This document shows positions 1 to 7,230 of a stretch of DNA of 36,834 nucleotides, one piece after another. The notes under the pieces were generated by a model. That model made no database searches. It was not told where the DNA came from and was given only the letters and a program-made list of their open reading frames with translations. The position numbers and the translations under genes are program-made. Each line of letters begins with the position of its first letter. Within the stretch, counting starts at the first letter, position 1. This DNA is from CAYZJD01 sp964478455. GTDB lineage: Bacteria > Acidobacteriota > Terriglobia > Bryobacterales > Bryobacteraceae. The stretch covers positions 1 through 36,834 of the forward strand of contig CAYZJD010000005.1 in NCBI GenBank assembly GCA_964478455.1. The letters are read 5' to 3'.

Positions 1-1
1 A

Positions 2-76
<75 letters not shown>

Positions 77-96
77 TCGGGCGGCGTCCAATTGCG

Positions 97-126
97 AGTA
101 TAAGGGCAGCTTGGGCCGGTTGTCCA
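97..126 (-). promoter_or_regulatory. sigma70-type promoter of tRNA-Gly
   Basis: On the minus strand a TGGACA (126-121, -35) is followed by an 18-nt spacer and TATACT (102-97, -10). Each hexamer matches the sigma70 consensus at five of six positions. The expected start near position 90 leaves a leader of about 14 nt before the mature tRNA 5' end at 76, which fits a tRNA promoter. No experimental start is known. Confidence 0.75.
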
Positions 127-352
127 CTGACTGATTGCCGGGATTGCCAGAACTGGCAGGCTGGCTTTGGGGTGGAGACGGGGGATTGGCTGGCCCCCGC
201 CGATAGAAGCCGGCCCGGGGCCAGCGTCTGCCCGGCCCGCGTTTCGCGTCCCCCAATCTGCTACACTTGAGGTGCGTTTGATTGTCCAGCCGAACCTGGC
301 CGAAGTCCATTTCTGCCTCGTAAAGCCCGCTTTCAAATCGTGAGGAGATCTG

Positions 353-661
353 ATGAAGAACATCTTTGTAGGCAACCTGGATTTCGGTACATCCGAAGAT
401 GCCATCCGCGCCGCGTTCGAGGAATACGGCACAGTCGAGCGAGTGACCATCGTCCGCGACCGTGACACGGGCCAGCCTCGCGGCTTCGCTTTTGTCGAGA
501 TGACGGACTCGGCCGCGGGCGACCGCGCCATCGCGGCGCTGAACGGCGCCAACCTGGGGGGCCGTCCCCTGAACGTCAACGAAGCGCGCCCGCGGCCGGA
601 GCGCGGCGGCAGAGGGTCCGGCGGCGGCTTCCAGCGGCGGAGGAGAGAGCCGCGCTGGTAG
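353..661 (+). CDS. RRM-domain RNA-binding protein with RG-rich tail
   Basis: This 102-residue protein is one RNA recognition motif plus a short basic tail, the architecture of cyanobacterial Rbp-type glycine-rich proteins. RNP2 is IFVGNL (residues 4-9) and RNP1 is RGFAFVEM (43-50), the aromatic strands that stack on single-stranded RNA. Residues 80-102 are rich in Arg and Gly (RGGRGSGGG, RRRR), typical of a non-specific RNA-binding or annealing tail. The ATG is preceded by GAGGAG about 7 nt upstream. It heads a group of four small RNA-binding or basic genes ending with a cold-shock protein, so a role in RNA folding or stability under stress is inferred. The 276-nt upstream region holds the tRNA promoter and a long leader in which I see no convincing second promoter. 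Confidence 0.92.
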   Translation: MKNIFVGNLDFGTSEDAIRAAFEEYGTVERVTIVRDRDTGQPRGFAFVEMTDSAAGDRAIAALNGANLGGRPLNVNEARPRPERGGRGSGGGFQRRRREPRW

Positions 662-687
662 GCCGGCCTGGAGCGCGGTCCACCGTC

Positions 688-1263
688 GTGACCGGAACCA
701 TAACACAGTTGACGCCCGCCACCCGCAGCGGCATCATTCAAGCCGAGGACGGATGTCGCGTGCCCTTCGTGGCGTCTGCCGTAGCGGACGGGTTCGCGGC
801 ACTGGCAGTCGGGGACCGGGTACGATTCGACTGTGATTCCGGCTGGTCGCAGGCCACGGCTGTCCGGCCGCTCCGCGATCCATCGCCCGCCGATGGCCGG
901 CTGGACCTCCGCTACATGGGTTTCGATCAGGCGAAGAACGTTCGCCAATACAACTTCACTGCCGTTGCCGGTGGCCGGTCCACGCGACGATTCGTCGTTA
1001 CAGCCGACGTGGCCCTGTTCCTCAAGCACGGCGTCGCGATGCAGGAGGGGCCGGTGCTGTGCCTGCGCAAGCTGCTGGCGGATCTGGAAACCTCTCCCGA
1101 ACCCCGTCGGCACGAGCTTGGCAACGACGATCTCGTCGCCTACACTTCGTCGATAAAGGCCGCGGCTTTGCATCGCAAAATGAAACGAAGGCCGCCCCCG
1201 CAACACGAGGGCAACGATCCGCCGGCCACAGGCACATGGGGCCGGACGCCCGGCCCGCGGTGA
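688..1263 (+). CDS. divergent cold-shock-domain protein with unknown C-terminal domain
   Basis: The protein has 191 residues and starts with GTG. Residues 1-60 align by eye with a cold-shock domain: GTITQLTPATRSGIIQ matches the GTVKWFNPAKGYGFIQ block of the classical protein at 1551-1754, then VPF replaces VFV and GDRVRF matches the closing strands. The aromatic RNP residues are largely lost (SGII instead of GYGFI), so nucleic-acid binding may be altered. Residues 72-135 form a second conserved-looking block (YMGFDQAKNVRQYNF, FVVTADVALF, QEGPVLCLRKL) that I cannot name. The C-terminus is basic and proline-rich. It lies 26 nt after the RRM gene on the same strand, so cotranscription is likely. 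The start is chosen because it places the CSD block at the N-terminus, although the ribosome-binding site is weak. Confidence 0.72.
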   Translation: MTGTITQLTPATRSGIIQAEDGCRVPFVASAVADGFAALAVGDRVRFDCDSGWSQATAVRPLRDPSPADGRLDLRYMGFDQAKNVRQYNFTAVAGGRSTRRFVVTADVALFLKHGVAMQEGPVLCLRKLLADLETSPEPRRHELGNDDLVAYTSSIKAAALHRKMKRRPPPQHEGNDPPATGTWGRTPGPR

Positions 1264-1367
1264 ATGGCGCCGATGCCAGGGTTCGTGTGGCGCGGGGGCG
1301 AGCGGTGGCCGCGTTGCGCAGTGCGCTTGTCCGCATCATGAACTTAGTGGTGATGTGAGGAGGTGCT

Positions 1368-1541
1368 ATGGGAAGTCGACCAGGCACTACATATAAGAAG
1401 CGTCAGAAAGAACTGGCCCGGCAGGAAAAGCAGCGGGAGAAGGCTGCCAAACGGGCCCTGAGACGATCACAGAAGCACGGCTTGGCAGTGGAAAGCGAAG
1501 TCGAGAGACCGCCGGATGTTACGACCGCCGGCGGAGAATGA
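1368..1541 (+). CDS. small highly basic protein (57 aa), function unknown
   Basis: A 57-residue ORF with a strong Shine-Dalgarno GAGGAGG 5 nt before the ATG. The sequence begins MGSRPGTTYKKRQKELARQE and continues as a Lys/Arg/Glu-rich probable single helix (KQREKAAKRALRRSQK) before an acidic, flexible tail. The charge pattern suggests nucleic-acid or ribosome contact. It lies 9 nt upstream of the cold-shock gene and is probably cotranscribed with it. I do not recognise a named family. The strong ribosome-binding site, the coding-like amino-acid pattern and the tight spacing make it a real gene. Confidence 0.75.
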   Translation: MGSRPGTTYKKRQKELARQEKQREKAAKRALRRSQKHGLAVESEVERPPDVTTAGGE

Positions 1542-1550
1542 GAGACAGGC

Positions 1551-1754
1551 ATGAAAGAAAAAGGGACTGTGAAGTGGTTTAACCCGGCCAAGGGCTATGG
1601 TTTCATCCAGAGGGAGAACGGCGAGGACGTGTTCGTACACCACACGGCCATCGAAGCGAGCGGCTACCGCACGTTGAATGAGGGGGCGGCGGTGGAATTC
1701 GTCGTCAAGAAGGGTCCGAAGGGTCTCCAGGCCGACCAGGTTACCGTCGTCTGA
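1551..1754 (+). CDS. cold-shock protein (CspA family)
   Basis: This is a full-length, canonical 67-residue single-domain cold-shock protein, an OB-fold RNA and ssDNA chaperone that melts RNA secondary structure in the cytoplasm. RNP1 is KGYGFI (residues 14-19), RNP2 is VFVHH (27-31), and KWFN (8-11) supplies further aromatic contacts. It follows the 57-residue basic protein by 9 nt. Bacteria usually carry several paralogues, so no specific csp letter is assigned. Two small hairpins follow the gene at 1779-1829. Confidence 0.96.
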   Translation: MKEKGTVKWFNPAKGYGFIQRENGEDVFVHHTAIEASGYRTLNEGAAVEFVVKKGPKGLQADQVTVV

Positions 1755-1778
1755 GCGGAGCCTTCGCTGGCGAGGGCG

Positions 1779-1835
1779 GGCCACGTGCGTGGCCGGACAA
1801 GCATTCCTTGGCGGACGAAAGCGTCTGCCCCACCC
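1779..1835. repeat. two REP-like hairpins between csp and radical SAM gene
   Basis: The first hairpin (1779-1794) pairs GGCCAC with GTGGCC around GTGC. The second (1810-1829) pairs GGCGGACG with CGTCTGCC around AAAG, with one G-T wobble, and continues as CCACCC. The second is related to the minus-strand element at 28829-28848 (GGCCGGCG-AAAG-CGCCTGCC followed by CCAT). They fill the gap between the csp stop and the radical SAM start and could act as a weak terminator or mRNA stabiliser. Confidence 0.6.
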
Positions 1836-1851
1836 GGGGGCCGGTGTCTTT

Positions 1852-3447
1852 ATGACGATCCTGCTGTACAACCCGGACAACGGCGTGACGCGCAACTTCA
1901 TGCCGCACCTGTGGATGTTTCTTCTCCAATCGCTGACTCCGCCGGAGCACAAGGTGTTGCTGATCGATGGGAACGCCCAGCCGATGAGCGACTCCGAGCT
2001 GGTGAGATTCGCGCTCGACAACAACGTCGGGCTGGTGGGGATTGGCGCGATGACGCGCATGATCGCGAAGGCGTACCGAGTCGCCGACGCCGTTCGGGCC
2101 GCCGGCATTCCGGTGGTGATGGGCGGACCGCACGTGACCGAGGCGCCGGAGGAGGCGCTCGGCCGCGACGGCGGGCGACGCCATGCCGACGCCGTCGCGC
2201 TGGGTGAAGCGGATGAGACCTGGCCCAGGATCGTTCAAGACGCGGCGCGCGGCGACTTGAAGGATGTGTACGCGGCGGTGGACGCCGCCGGCAGAGACGC
2301 TAAGCCGAGCCTCAAGGACTATCCGAGAATCCCTTGGGACTCGCTCGACATCAGCCAGTTCAATCGCATTCCGGCATTCATCAGCCGGGTGATGAGACGC
2401 TTCCGGGTGAGCTGGGAGACGTTTCACATTATTCCCATTGAATCCGGACGCGGCTGCCCCTACGGATGCGAGTTCTGCACTGTTACCGGATTCTTCGGCG
2501 ACTCGATCCGGTACCGCTCCAACCAGAGCGTCGTGGAGGAGATGCTGCGGCTGAAAGCGCGCGCCCGGCGGACCCGCGGCAACATCGCGGTGTTCTTCGT
2601 GGACGACAACCTGGCCCTTAACCTGAAACGGACGAAAGCCCTGCTGCGCGACATCATCGCCGCGAAGGCTCAACTCGCCTGGGTGGGACAGATCAGCGCC
2701 AACCTGCTTGGCGACGAAGAACTGGTGGATCTAATCGCCGATTCGGGTGGGAAGTGGATCTTCATCGGGATGGAATCCATAGACCCGGCCAACCTGTCGA
2801 GCGTGAACAAGAGCTTCAACAAGCCGGCGGAATACTCGGCGGTGCTCAGGCGGCTGGCGCGCCGCAACATTTACGCGATCACGTCATTCATCTTCGGCCT
2901 CGATCATGACACGCCGGGAGTCGCCGAGCGCACCCTGCGAGAGATCCAGGACTGGCCGCCCGGCCTGCCGGTCTTCGGGCAGATCACCCCGTACCCGGCC
3001 ACACCCCTTTACTCACGCCTGGAGAAAGAGGGACGCCTCACGAGGCCGAAACACTGGCTCGATTTCGCCCCATTCCGCATGGCGCACACGCCTTTGAAGA
3101 TGACGGTGGCCCAGGTGGAGGACGAGGTTGCGCACGCCTGGGCGAACTCCTACAGCCCGGCGGCCACACGGAGAGCCATCGACTCGATCAGGCATGAACC
3201 GGTTCCGTACAAGATCAGTCATGTGCTGGCCCGGATGTTCTTCCGCGGGATCTACTTTCCGCAGACCAGCGTCTGGGCGTGGTTGAAACTGATCGCGGCG
3301 AACCGAAGCATTATGGTTCGATTGGTCTGGGAATCCTTCACGAACTGGCGCGGCTCCGCTAGCGCGGACCGGCATCTCGAGTTTGAGCTTGGGCTGGAGC
3401 GCGCTTCTTCGCCGTCGGACATAGTTGCGGGCGGCGGTCAGGATTAG
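1852..3447 (+). CDS. B12-binding-domain radical SAM protein
   Basis: The product has 531 residues. Residues 1-140 look like a cobalamin-binding Rossmann domain (VLLIDGNAQ, VGLVGIGAMT, VVMGGPHVT). The radical SAM cluster motif is C202-P-Y-G-C206-E-F-C209 (CxxxCxxC), which holds the 4Fe-4S cluster that cleaves S-adenosylmethionine. A C-terminal region of about 130 residues (GIYFPQTSVWAW onward) follows the TIM-barrel part. Such proteins typically catalyse methylations or rearrangements of unactivated carbons. Hopanoid and bacteriochlorophyll methylases belong to this superfamily, but nothing here fixes the substrate. The reading frame is open further upstream, but that stretch crosses csp and the hairpins, so the ATG at 1852 opening MTILLYNP is chosen. 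Its ribosome-binding site is weak. Confidence 0.88.
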   Translation: MTILLYNPDNGVTRNFMPHLWMFLLQSLTPPEHKVLLIDGNAQPMSDSELVRFALDNNVGLVGIGAMTRMIAKAYRVADAVRAAGIPVVMGGPHVTEAPEEALGRDGGRRHADAVALGEADETWPRIVQDAARGDLKDVYAAVDAAGRDAKPSLKDYPRIPWDSLDISQFNRIPAFISRVMRRFRVSWETFHIIPIESGRGCPYGCEFCTVTGFFGDSIRYRSNQSVVEEMLRLKARARRTRGNIAVFFVDDNLALNLKRTKALLRDIIAAKAQLAWVGQISANLLGDEELVDLIADSGGKWIFIGMESIDPANLSSVNKSFNKPAEYSAVLRRLARRNIYAITSFIFGLDHDTPGVAERTLREIQDWPPGLPVFGQITPYPATPLYSRLEKEGRLTRPKHWLDFAPFRMAHTPLKMTVAQVEDEVAHAWANSYSPAATRRAIDSIRHEPVPYKISHVLARMFFRGIYFPQTSVWAWLKLIAANRSIMVRLVWESFTNWRGSASADRHLEFELGLERASSPSDIVAGGGQD

Positions 3448-3574
3448 CCTGGCTGCCATGCCGCCGGGTCCCGCGGTTGCTGCTGGCCGCCGACCTGAGC
3501 GGCCTGGTTGCGCCGGGCCGCCTCGAACTGCGGGCGCAACCCGTTTTGCGATATCGTCTCCTTGGAGCGAATTC

Positions 3575-4699
3575 ATGAACCGTCTTGATCGAAGATCGTT
3601 TCTATTAGGGGCCGCCGCCGGGCTGGCGCGCCCGGGTTTTGCATCCGCGGCCGGCGAGACGATCGGCACGGCGATGATCGGCACGGGGAACCGCGGCCAG
3701 TACGTGCTCGAGTCGATTCTGGCGCAGCCGGAGGTGAAGGTCGTCGCGGTGTGCGACATCAAGCCGGACCGGCTCGACAAAGCGGCGACCATCGCCGGGC
3801 GCGACAAGCCGGCCACTTACACCGACTACCGGAAGATGCTCGAGCGGGAGGATGTGGAGGCGGTGTTCGTCTGCACGCCGTGCGACCTGCACGTGGAGAT
3901 GTCGATTGCGGCATTGAAAGCGGGCAAGCACGTCTACTGCGAGAAGCCGGTGGGCATCGAGCCGCGATCGATCGGCAAACTGGTGAAGGTCGTCCGGTCC
4001 AGCGGGAAGGTGTTTCAGGTCGGGCAGCAGATGCGTTCGATGGGGCGGCTTCGCAAGACGATCGAGAAGATCCACGAAGGCGCCGCGGGCAAGGTCGTGA
4101 TGATCAAGGCACAGCGACACTCCTCCGAAGATCTGCCGCATGACCTCACGTCGGCCGAGTGGTTTTTCTATGTCAAGCGCTCGGGCGACGTGCTCGTGGA
4201 GATGTCGGTTCACAACCTGGATGTGTGCAACTGGGTGGCGCAGAGCCGGCCGGAGCGGGCAGGGGGATTCGGGGGAACGCTCGTCTATGTGAACGATCCG
4301 CCGGGCCGCACCAACATGGACGGCTACACCCTCAGCTACGAGTACGAGAACGGCGTGAAGCTGAGCTTCACGCAGGTGTTCTTCCACCCGGCGGGCATGC
4401 CGGGCAGCGGGCAATTCTTCCACGTATTCACGACCGAGGGTGGCGTGGACCTGGCGACGTCGACCTTCTATCCACGAGCCAAGGGCGCTAAACCGCTGGT
4501 GCTGGTTCCGCCGGAAGACGACGAGGAAATCCGCGAGCACGCGCACGTGGCCGCTTTCTATGAGGCGATCCGAACGGGCAAGCAGCCCTTCGCGGACATC
4601 AACGTGGGCGCCGTGGGAGCGCTGACGGCCATCATGGGCCGCGAGGCGATTTACCAGAAGAGGGTGACAACGTGGCGCGAGATGGGCGTGGAGTTGTAG
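3575..4699 (+). CDS. Gfo/Idh/MocA-family oxidoreductase, TAT-exported
   Basis: The protein has 374 residues. The N-terminus MNRLDRRSFLLGAAAG is a twin-arginine signal, so a folded, cofactor-loaded enzyme is probably exported to the periplasm. The NAD(P)-binding fold follows with GTGNRG (residues 36-41). The family EKP motif, whose lysine contacts the nicotinamide and substrate, is at about 123-125. Such enzymes oxidise or reduce sugars and cyclitols. The DUF1080 gene 10 nt downstream is its likely operon partner, a pairing seen often in Acidobacteriota and Planctomycetes and linked to carbohydrate breakdown. The ATG at 3575 with upstream GGAG is preferred over a longer frame because it exposes the TAT signal. 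The 127-nt upstream gap shows no clear promoter. Confidence 0.92.
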   Translation: MNRLDRRSFLLGAAAGLARPGFASAAGETIGTAMIGTGNRGQYVLESILAQPEVKVVAVCDIKPDRLDKAATIAGRDKPATYTDYRKMLEREDVEAVFVCTPCDLHVEMSIAALKAGKHVYCEKPVGIEPRSIGKLVKVVRSSGKVFQVGQQMRSMGRLRKTIEKIHEGAAGKVVMIKAQRHSSEDLPHDLTSAEWFFYVKRSGDVLVEMSVHNLDVCNWVAQSRPERAGGFGGTLVYVNDPPGRTNMDGYTLSYEYENGVKLSFTQVFFHPAGMPGSGQFFHVFTTEGGVDLATSTFYPRAKGAKPLVLVPPEDDEEIREHAHVAAFYEAIRTGKQPFADINVGAVGALTAIMGREAIYQKRVTTWREMGVEL

Positions 4700-4709
4700 G
4701 AGAGAGCCG

Positions 4710-5402
4710 ATGAAGATCCGACTGCTTGTGGTTGTGCTTCTCGCCGTTCTTGCGGCGGTCGTCGTGTTGCGGGCGCAGCGAACCAGCGATTACCGCGATC
4801 CCGACACGACGTACGAGGAGGGCTGGACGGCGCTGTTCAACGGAAAGGACCTGACCGGATGGGTGCCGGTGCTCGAAGGGGGCGAGGGGAAGTCCAGGCG
4901 CTACCGGGAGCAGGAGGTGGGCGAGCAGTCCACGTTCTTTGTGAAAGACGGCCGGATCATGACCACCGGCACGCCCAACGGCTACATCCGCACGGCGGAC
5001 GTCTATGACAACTTCGTCTTCCACGTGGAAGTGAAGTTCAGCCAGATGGGCAACAGCGGTGTGCTCGTCCACGTGCAGAGCGACGCGGTCTGGCCGAAGG
5101 CGATCGAGTGCCAGCTCTATCAGTCGCACATGGGCCGCATCTTCCCCATCATGGGCGCGACCCTCGAAGGGGGAGAAATGATCCACGCCGCTTCGAAGCC
5201 CGCGGGCGAGTGGAACGTCTACGAGGTGTACTCCGAGGACGGCCGGGTGGCCACGGTGCTGAACGGCGTCATCGTCGGGCTGGGCTCGAACGCCGATCCG
5301 AGAACGGGGCACATCGCGCTGCAATCGGAAGGCGTGCCGGCCGAGTTCCGCAACGTCAAGATCAAGCGGTACACGCCCGCCTGGCGGATGCGAGGGAAGT
5401 AA
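4710..5402 (+). CDS. secreted DUF1080 (3-keto-disaccharide hydrolase-like) protein
   Basis: This 230-residue protein starts with a Sec signal (MKIRLLVVVLLAVLAAVVVL). Next comes the hallmark DUF1080 opening WTALFNGKDLTGW, and the rest fits a concanavalin-like beta sandwich (NFVFHVEVKFSQMGNSGVLVH, IECQLYQSHMG, GHIALQSEG). Characterised DUF1080 members hydrolyse 3-keto-glycosides made by sugar 3-dehydrogenases of the Gfo/Idh/MocA type. The upstream exported oxidoreductase therefore suggests a two-step oxidise-then-cleave pathway in the periplasm. The ribosome-binding site GGAGAG lies 5 nt before the ATG. The substrate is not deducible here. Confidence 0.9.
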   Translation: MKIRLLVVVLLAVLAAVVVLRAQRTSDYRDPDTTYEEGWTALFNGKDLTGWVPVLEGGEGKSRRYREQEVGEQSTFFVKDGRIMTTGTPNGYIRTADVYDNFVFHVEVKFSQMGNSGVLVHVQSDAVWPKAIECQLYQSHMGRIFPIMGATLEGGEMIHAASKPAGEWNVYEVYSEDGRVATVLNGVIVGLGSNADPRTGHIALQSEGVPAEFRNVKIKRYTPAWRMRGK

Positions 5403-5508
5403 CCGGCAAGGGCGGGGTTCGCAAGATGCGAGAAACTGCCGGTTGAGTCAGCCGTGCAGACGGGAGCGCCTGCCGGACGCTCATTTAACAAGAACCAGGA
5501 GGACGCCG

Positions 5509-7188
5509 ATGGCGACATTGCGTTTGCTCTTTCTGGTTGCGGCTTCGGCCGCAGCACTCCAATCCCAGCAGTATGCCTGGGAGCAGAAGCTCCCGAAGAA
5601 GCTGCCGCCAACGCGCTATTACCACGTGATGGCGGGCGACGATAGCCGAGGCCGGGCGGTGGTCTTCGGTGGCCTCTCGCCGTCAGCAGGCCCGACGATC
5701 ACCTGGCTGAATGACACGTGGGAGTGGGACGGCTCGGACTGGACAAGGAAAACGCCGGCTCAGAGTCCCCCGCCGCGCCAACAGGCGGCGATGGCGTACG
5801 ACGCGCTCCGGCGGGAGATCGTTCTGTTCGGCGGCGCGGAAGCGGCCGGCTTTGGCGACACCTGGGGCTGGGACGGGACCAACTGGTCGCGGAAGTCTCC
5901 GGCCCACAGCCCGCCCGTCCGCGCGGGACATGCGATGGCCTATGATGCCGCGCGCGGCGAGATTGTCCTGTTCGGCGGAACATCCACGGCGGACACGTGG
6001 GTGTGGGACGGCACGGATTGGCGCGAGAAGACCCGGGTGGACAAGCCGCCTCCGCGCTCAGCCACCGCGATGGCGTACGACGCCGTCCGGCGGCGAGTGA
6101 TTCTCTTCGGCGGCAGGAGCCCGGCGGGACTACCGTTGAGCGACACCTGGGCCTGGGACGGGACGGACTGGGAGGAACTATCGCCGTCAGGCAGCCCGCC
6201 GGCCCGGGGTTACCACGCGATGGCGTTCGACGACGTCACGGGGACCATCGTCCTGTTTGGCGGGGTGGCGGTGCTCGCGGCGTTCGAGGACACGTGGCTC
6301 TGGGACGGCAAGCGCTGGACGCAGAAGCAACCGGACGTGAACCCGCCCGCCCGTTACGGGCACGGGCTGGCGTACGACGCCGCGCGCGGCGAGGTCGTTC
6401 TGTACGGCGGAACGGGCACGGTCAGCTTTCTGTCGGTGGACACCTGGGTCTGGAGTTCGGGCCTGCCGCTGGTCTCCCTGACGCGGGACGGGATCGTGAA
6501 CGCGGCAAGCTACCTGGGCGGAATCGTGGCGCCTGGCGAAATCGTGACCCTGTTCGGGAGAGGCTTCGGCCCGCGGGACCTGACCAGCCTCAGGCTGGAC
6601 GAGAATGGGAGGGTTGCGACGTCGCTCGCCGGTACGCGCGTCCTCTTCGATGGCATCGCCGCGCCCATAATTTACGCGCTGCGAGACCAGGTGAGCGTGG
6701 TGGCGCCGTACGGCGTTGCGGGTAAGAGCGTCACCGAAGTGGAAGTCGAATACAACGCCTGGGCGACGGACAAGGTGAGGGTGCCGGTGCTCCCCTCGGC
6801 TCCTGGAATCTTCACGCTCGACGCCTCGGGGCAGGGGCCCGGCGCGATCTTGAATGAAGATTACAGCGTGAACTCGGCGGCGAAGCCGGCCAGGCGGGGC
6901 TCGGTGGTGATGATCTTCGCAACCGGGGAAGGCCAGACCGAACCGCCAGGGCAGGATGGAGTGCTGGCGGGCCTCGTACTCCCGAAGCCGGTTCTGCTGG
7001 TGTCGGTGACGGTCGGCGGCGTTCCGGCGGTGGTGGAGTATGCGGGTGGCGCGCCGGGCCTGGTGGCCGGCGTGCTGCAAGTGAACGCGCGGGTTCCGGA
7101 GAGCGTGACGCCAGGCGCCGCCGTCCCTGTGGTGGTGAAGATCGGGAGCGCGTCGTCGCAACCCGGCGTCACGATGGCGGTGGAGTGA
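5509..7188 (+). CDS. secreted six-blade kelch protein with C-terminal TIGR03437-like domain
   Basis: The protein has 559 residues. A Sec signal covers about residues 1-20 (MATLRLLFLVAASAAAL). Six kelch repeats follow, each with the pattern AMAYDAxRxxIVLFGG then DTWxWDGxxW, giving a full beta propeller. The last about 230 residues open with GIVNAASYLGGIVAPGEIVTLFGRG as short blocks and match the TIGR03437 domain, which is strongly expanded in Solibacter-like Acidobacteriota. This suggests a surface or extracellular binding protein of unknown ligand. An AGGAGG at 5497-5502, 6 nt before the ATG, fixes the start at 5509. An in-frame upstream TTG would hide the signal peptide. Confidence 0.92.
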   Translation: MATLRLLFLVAASAAALQSQQYAWEQKLPKKLPPTRYYHVMAGDDSRGRAVVFGGLSPSAGPTITWLNDTWEWDGSDWTRKTPAQSPPPRQQAAMAYDALRREIVLFGGAEAAGFGDTWGWDGTNWSRKSPAHSPPVRAGHAMAYDAARGEIVLFGGTSTADTWVWDGTDWREKTRVDKPPPRSATAMAYDAVRRRVILFGGRSPAGLPLSDTWAWDGTDWEELSPSGSPPARGYHAMAFDDVTGTIVLFGGVAVLAAFEDTWLWDGKRWTQKQPDVNPPARYGHGLAYDAARGEVVLYGGTGTVSFLSVDTWVWSSGLPLVSLTRDGIVNAASYLGGIVAPGEIVTLFGRGFGPRDLTSLRLDENGRVATSLAGTRVLFDGIAAPIIYALRDQVSVVAPYGVAGKSVTEVEVEYNAWATDKVRVPVLPSAPGIFTLDASGQGPGAILNEDYSVNSAAKPARRGSVVMIFATGEGQTEPPGQDGVLAGLVLPKPVLLVSVTVGGVPAVVEYAGGAPGLVAGVLQVNARVPESVTPGAAVPVVVKIGSASSQPGVTMAVE

Positions 7189-7196
7189 CGCCGATG

Positions 7197-7215
7197 CGTT
7201 GCGACTGAGGCAACG
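7197..7215 (+). terminator. small hairpin after the kelch gene
   Basis: CGTTGC (7197-7202) pairs with GCAACG (7210-7215) around a 7-nt loop, beginning 8 nt after the kelch stop codon. There is no T tract, so intrinsic termination is uncertain. The stem could simply protect the mRNA 3' end. Confidence 0.35.
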
Positions 7216-7230
7216 GGCAGGCAACCTTCG

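Noticed and set aside
1678..1851. Radical SAM protein start upstream at 1678
   Set aside because: The extra residues overlap csp in another frame and cross two hairpins; the B12-binding fold begins with MTILLYNP at 1852.
1852..3447. HpnP/HpnR hopanoid methylase assignment
   Set aside because: B12-binding plus radical SAM order fits many methylases; I see no residue set or neighbouring hopanoid gene to justify it.
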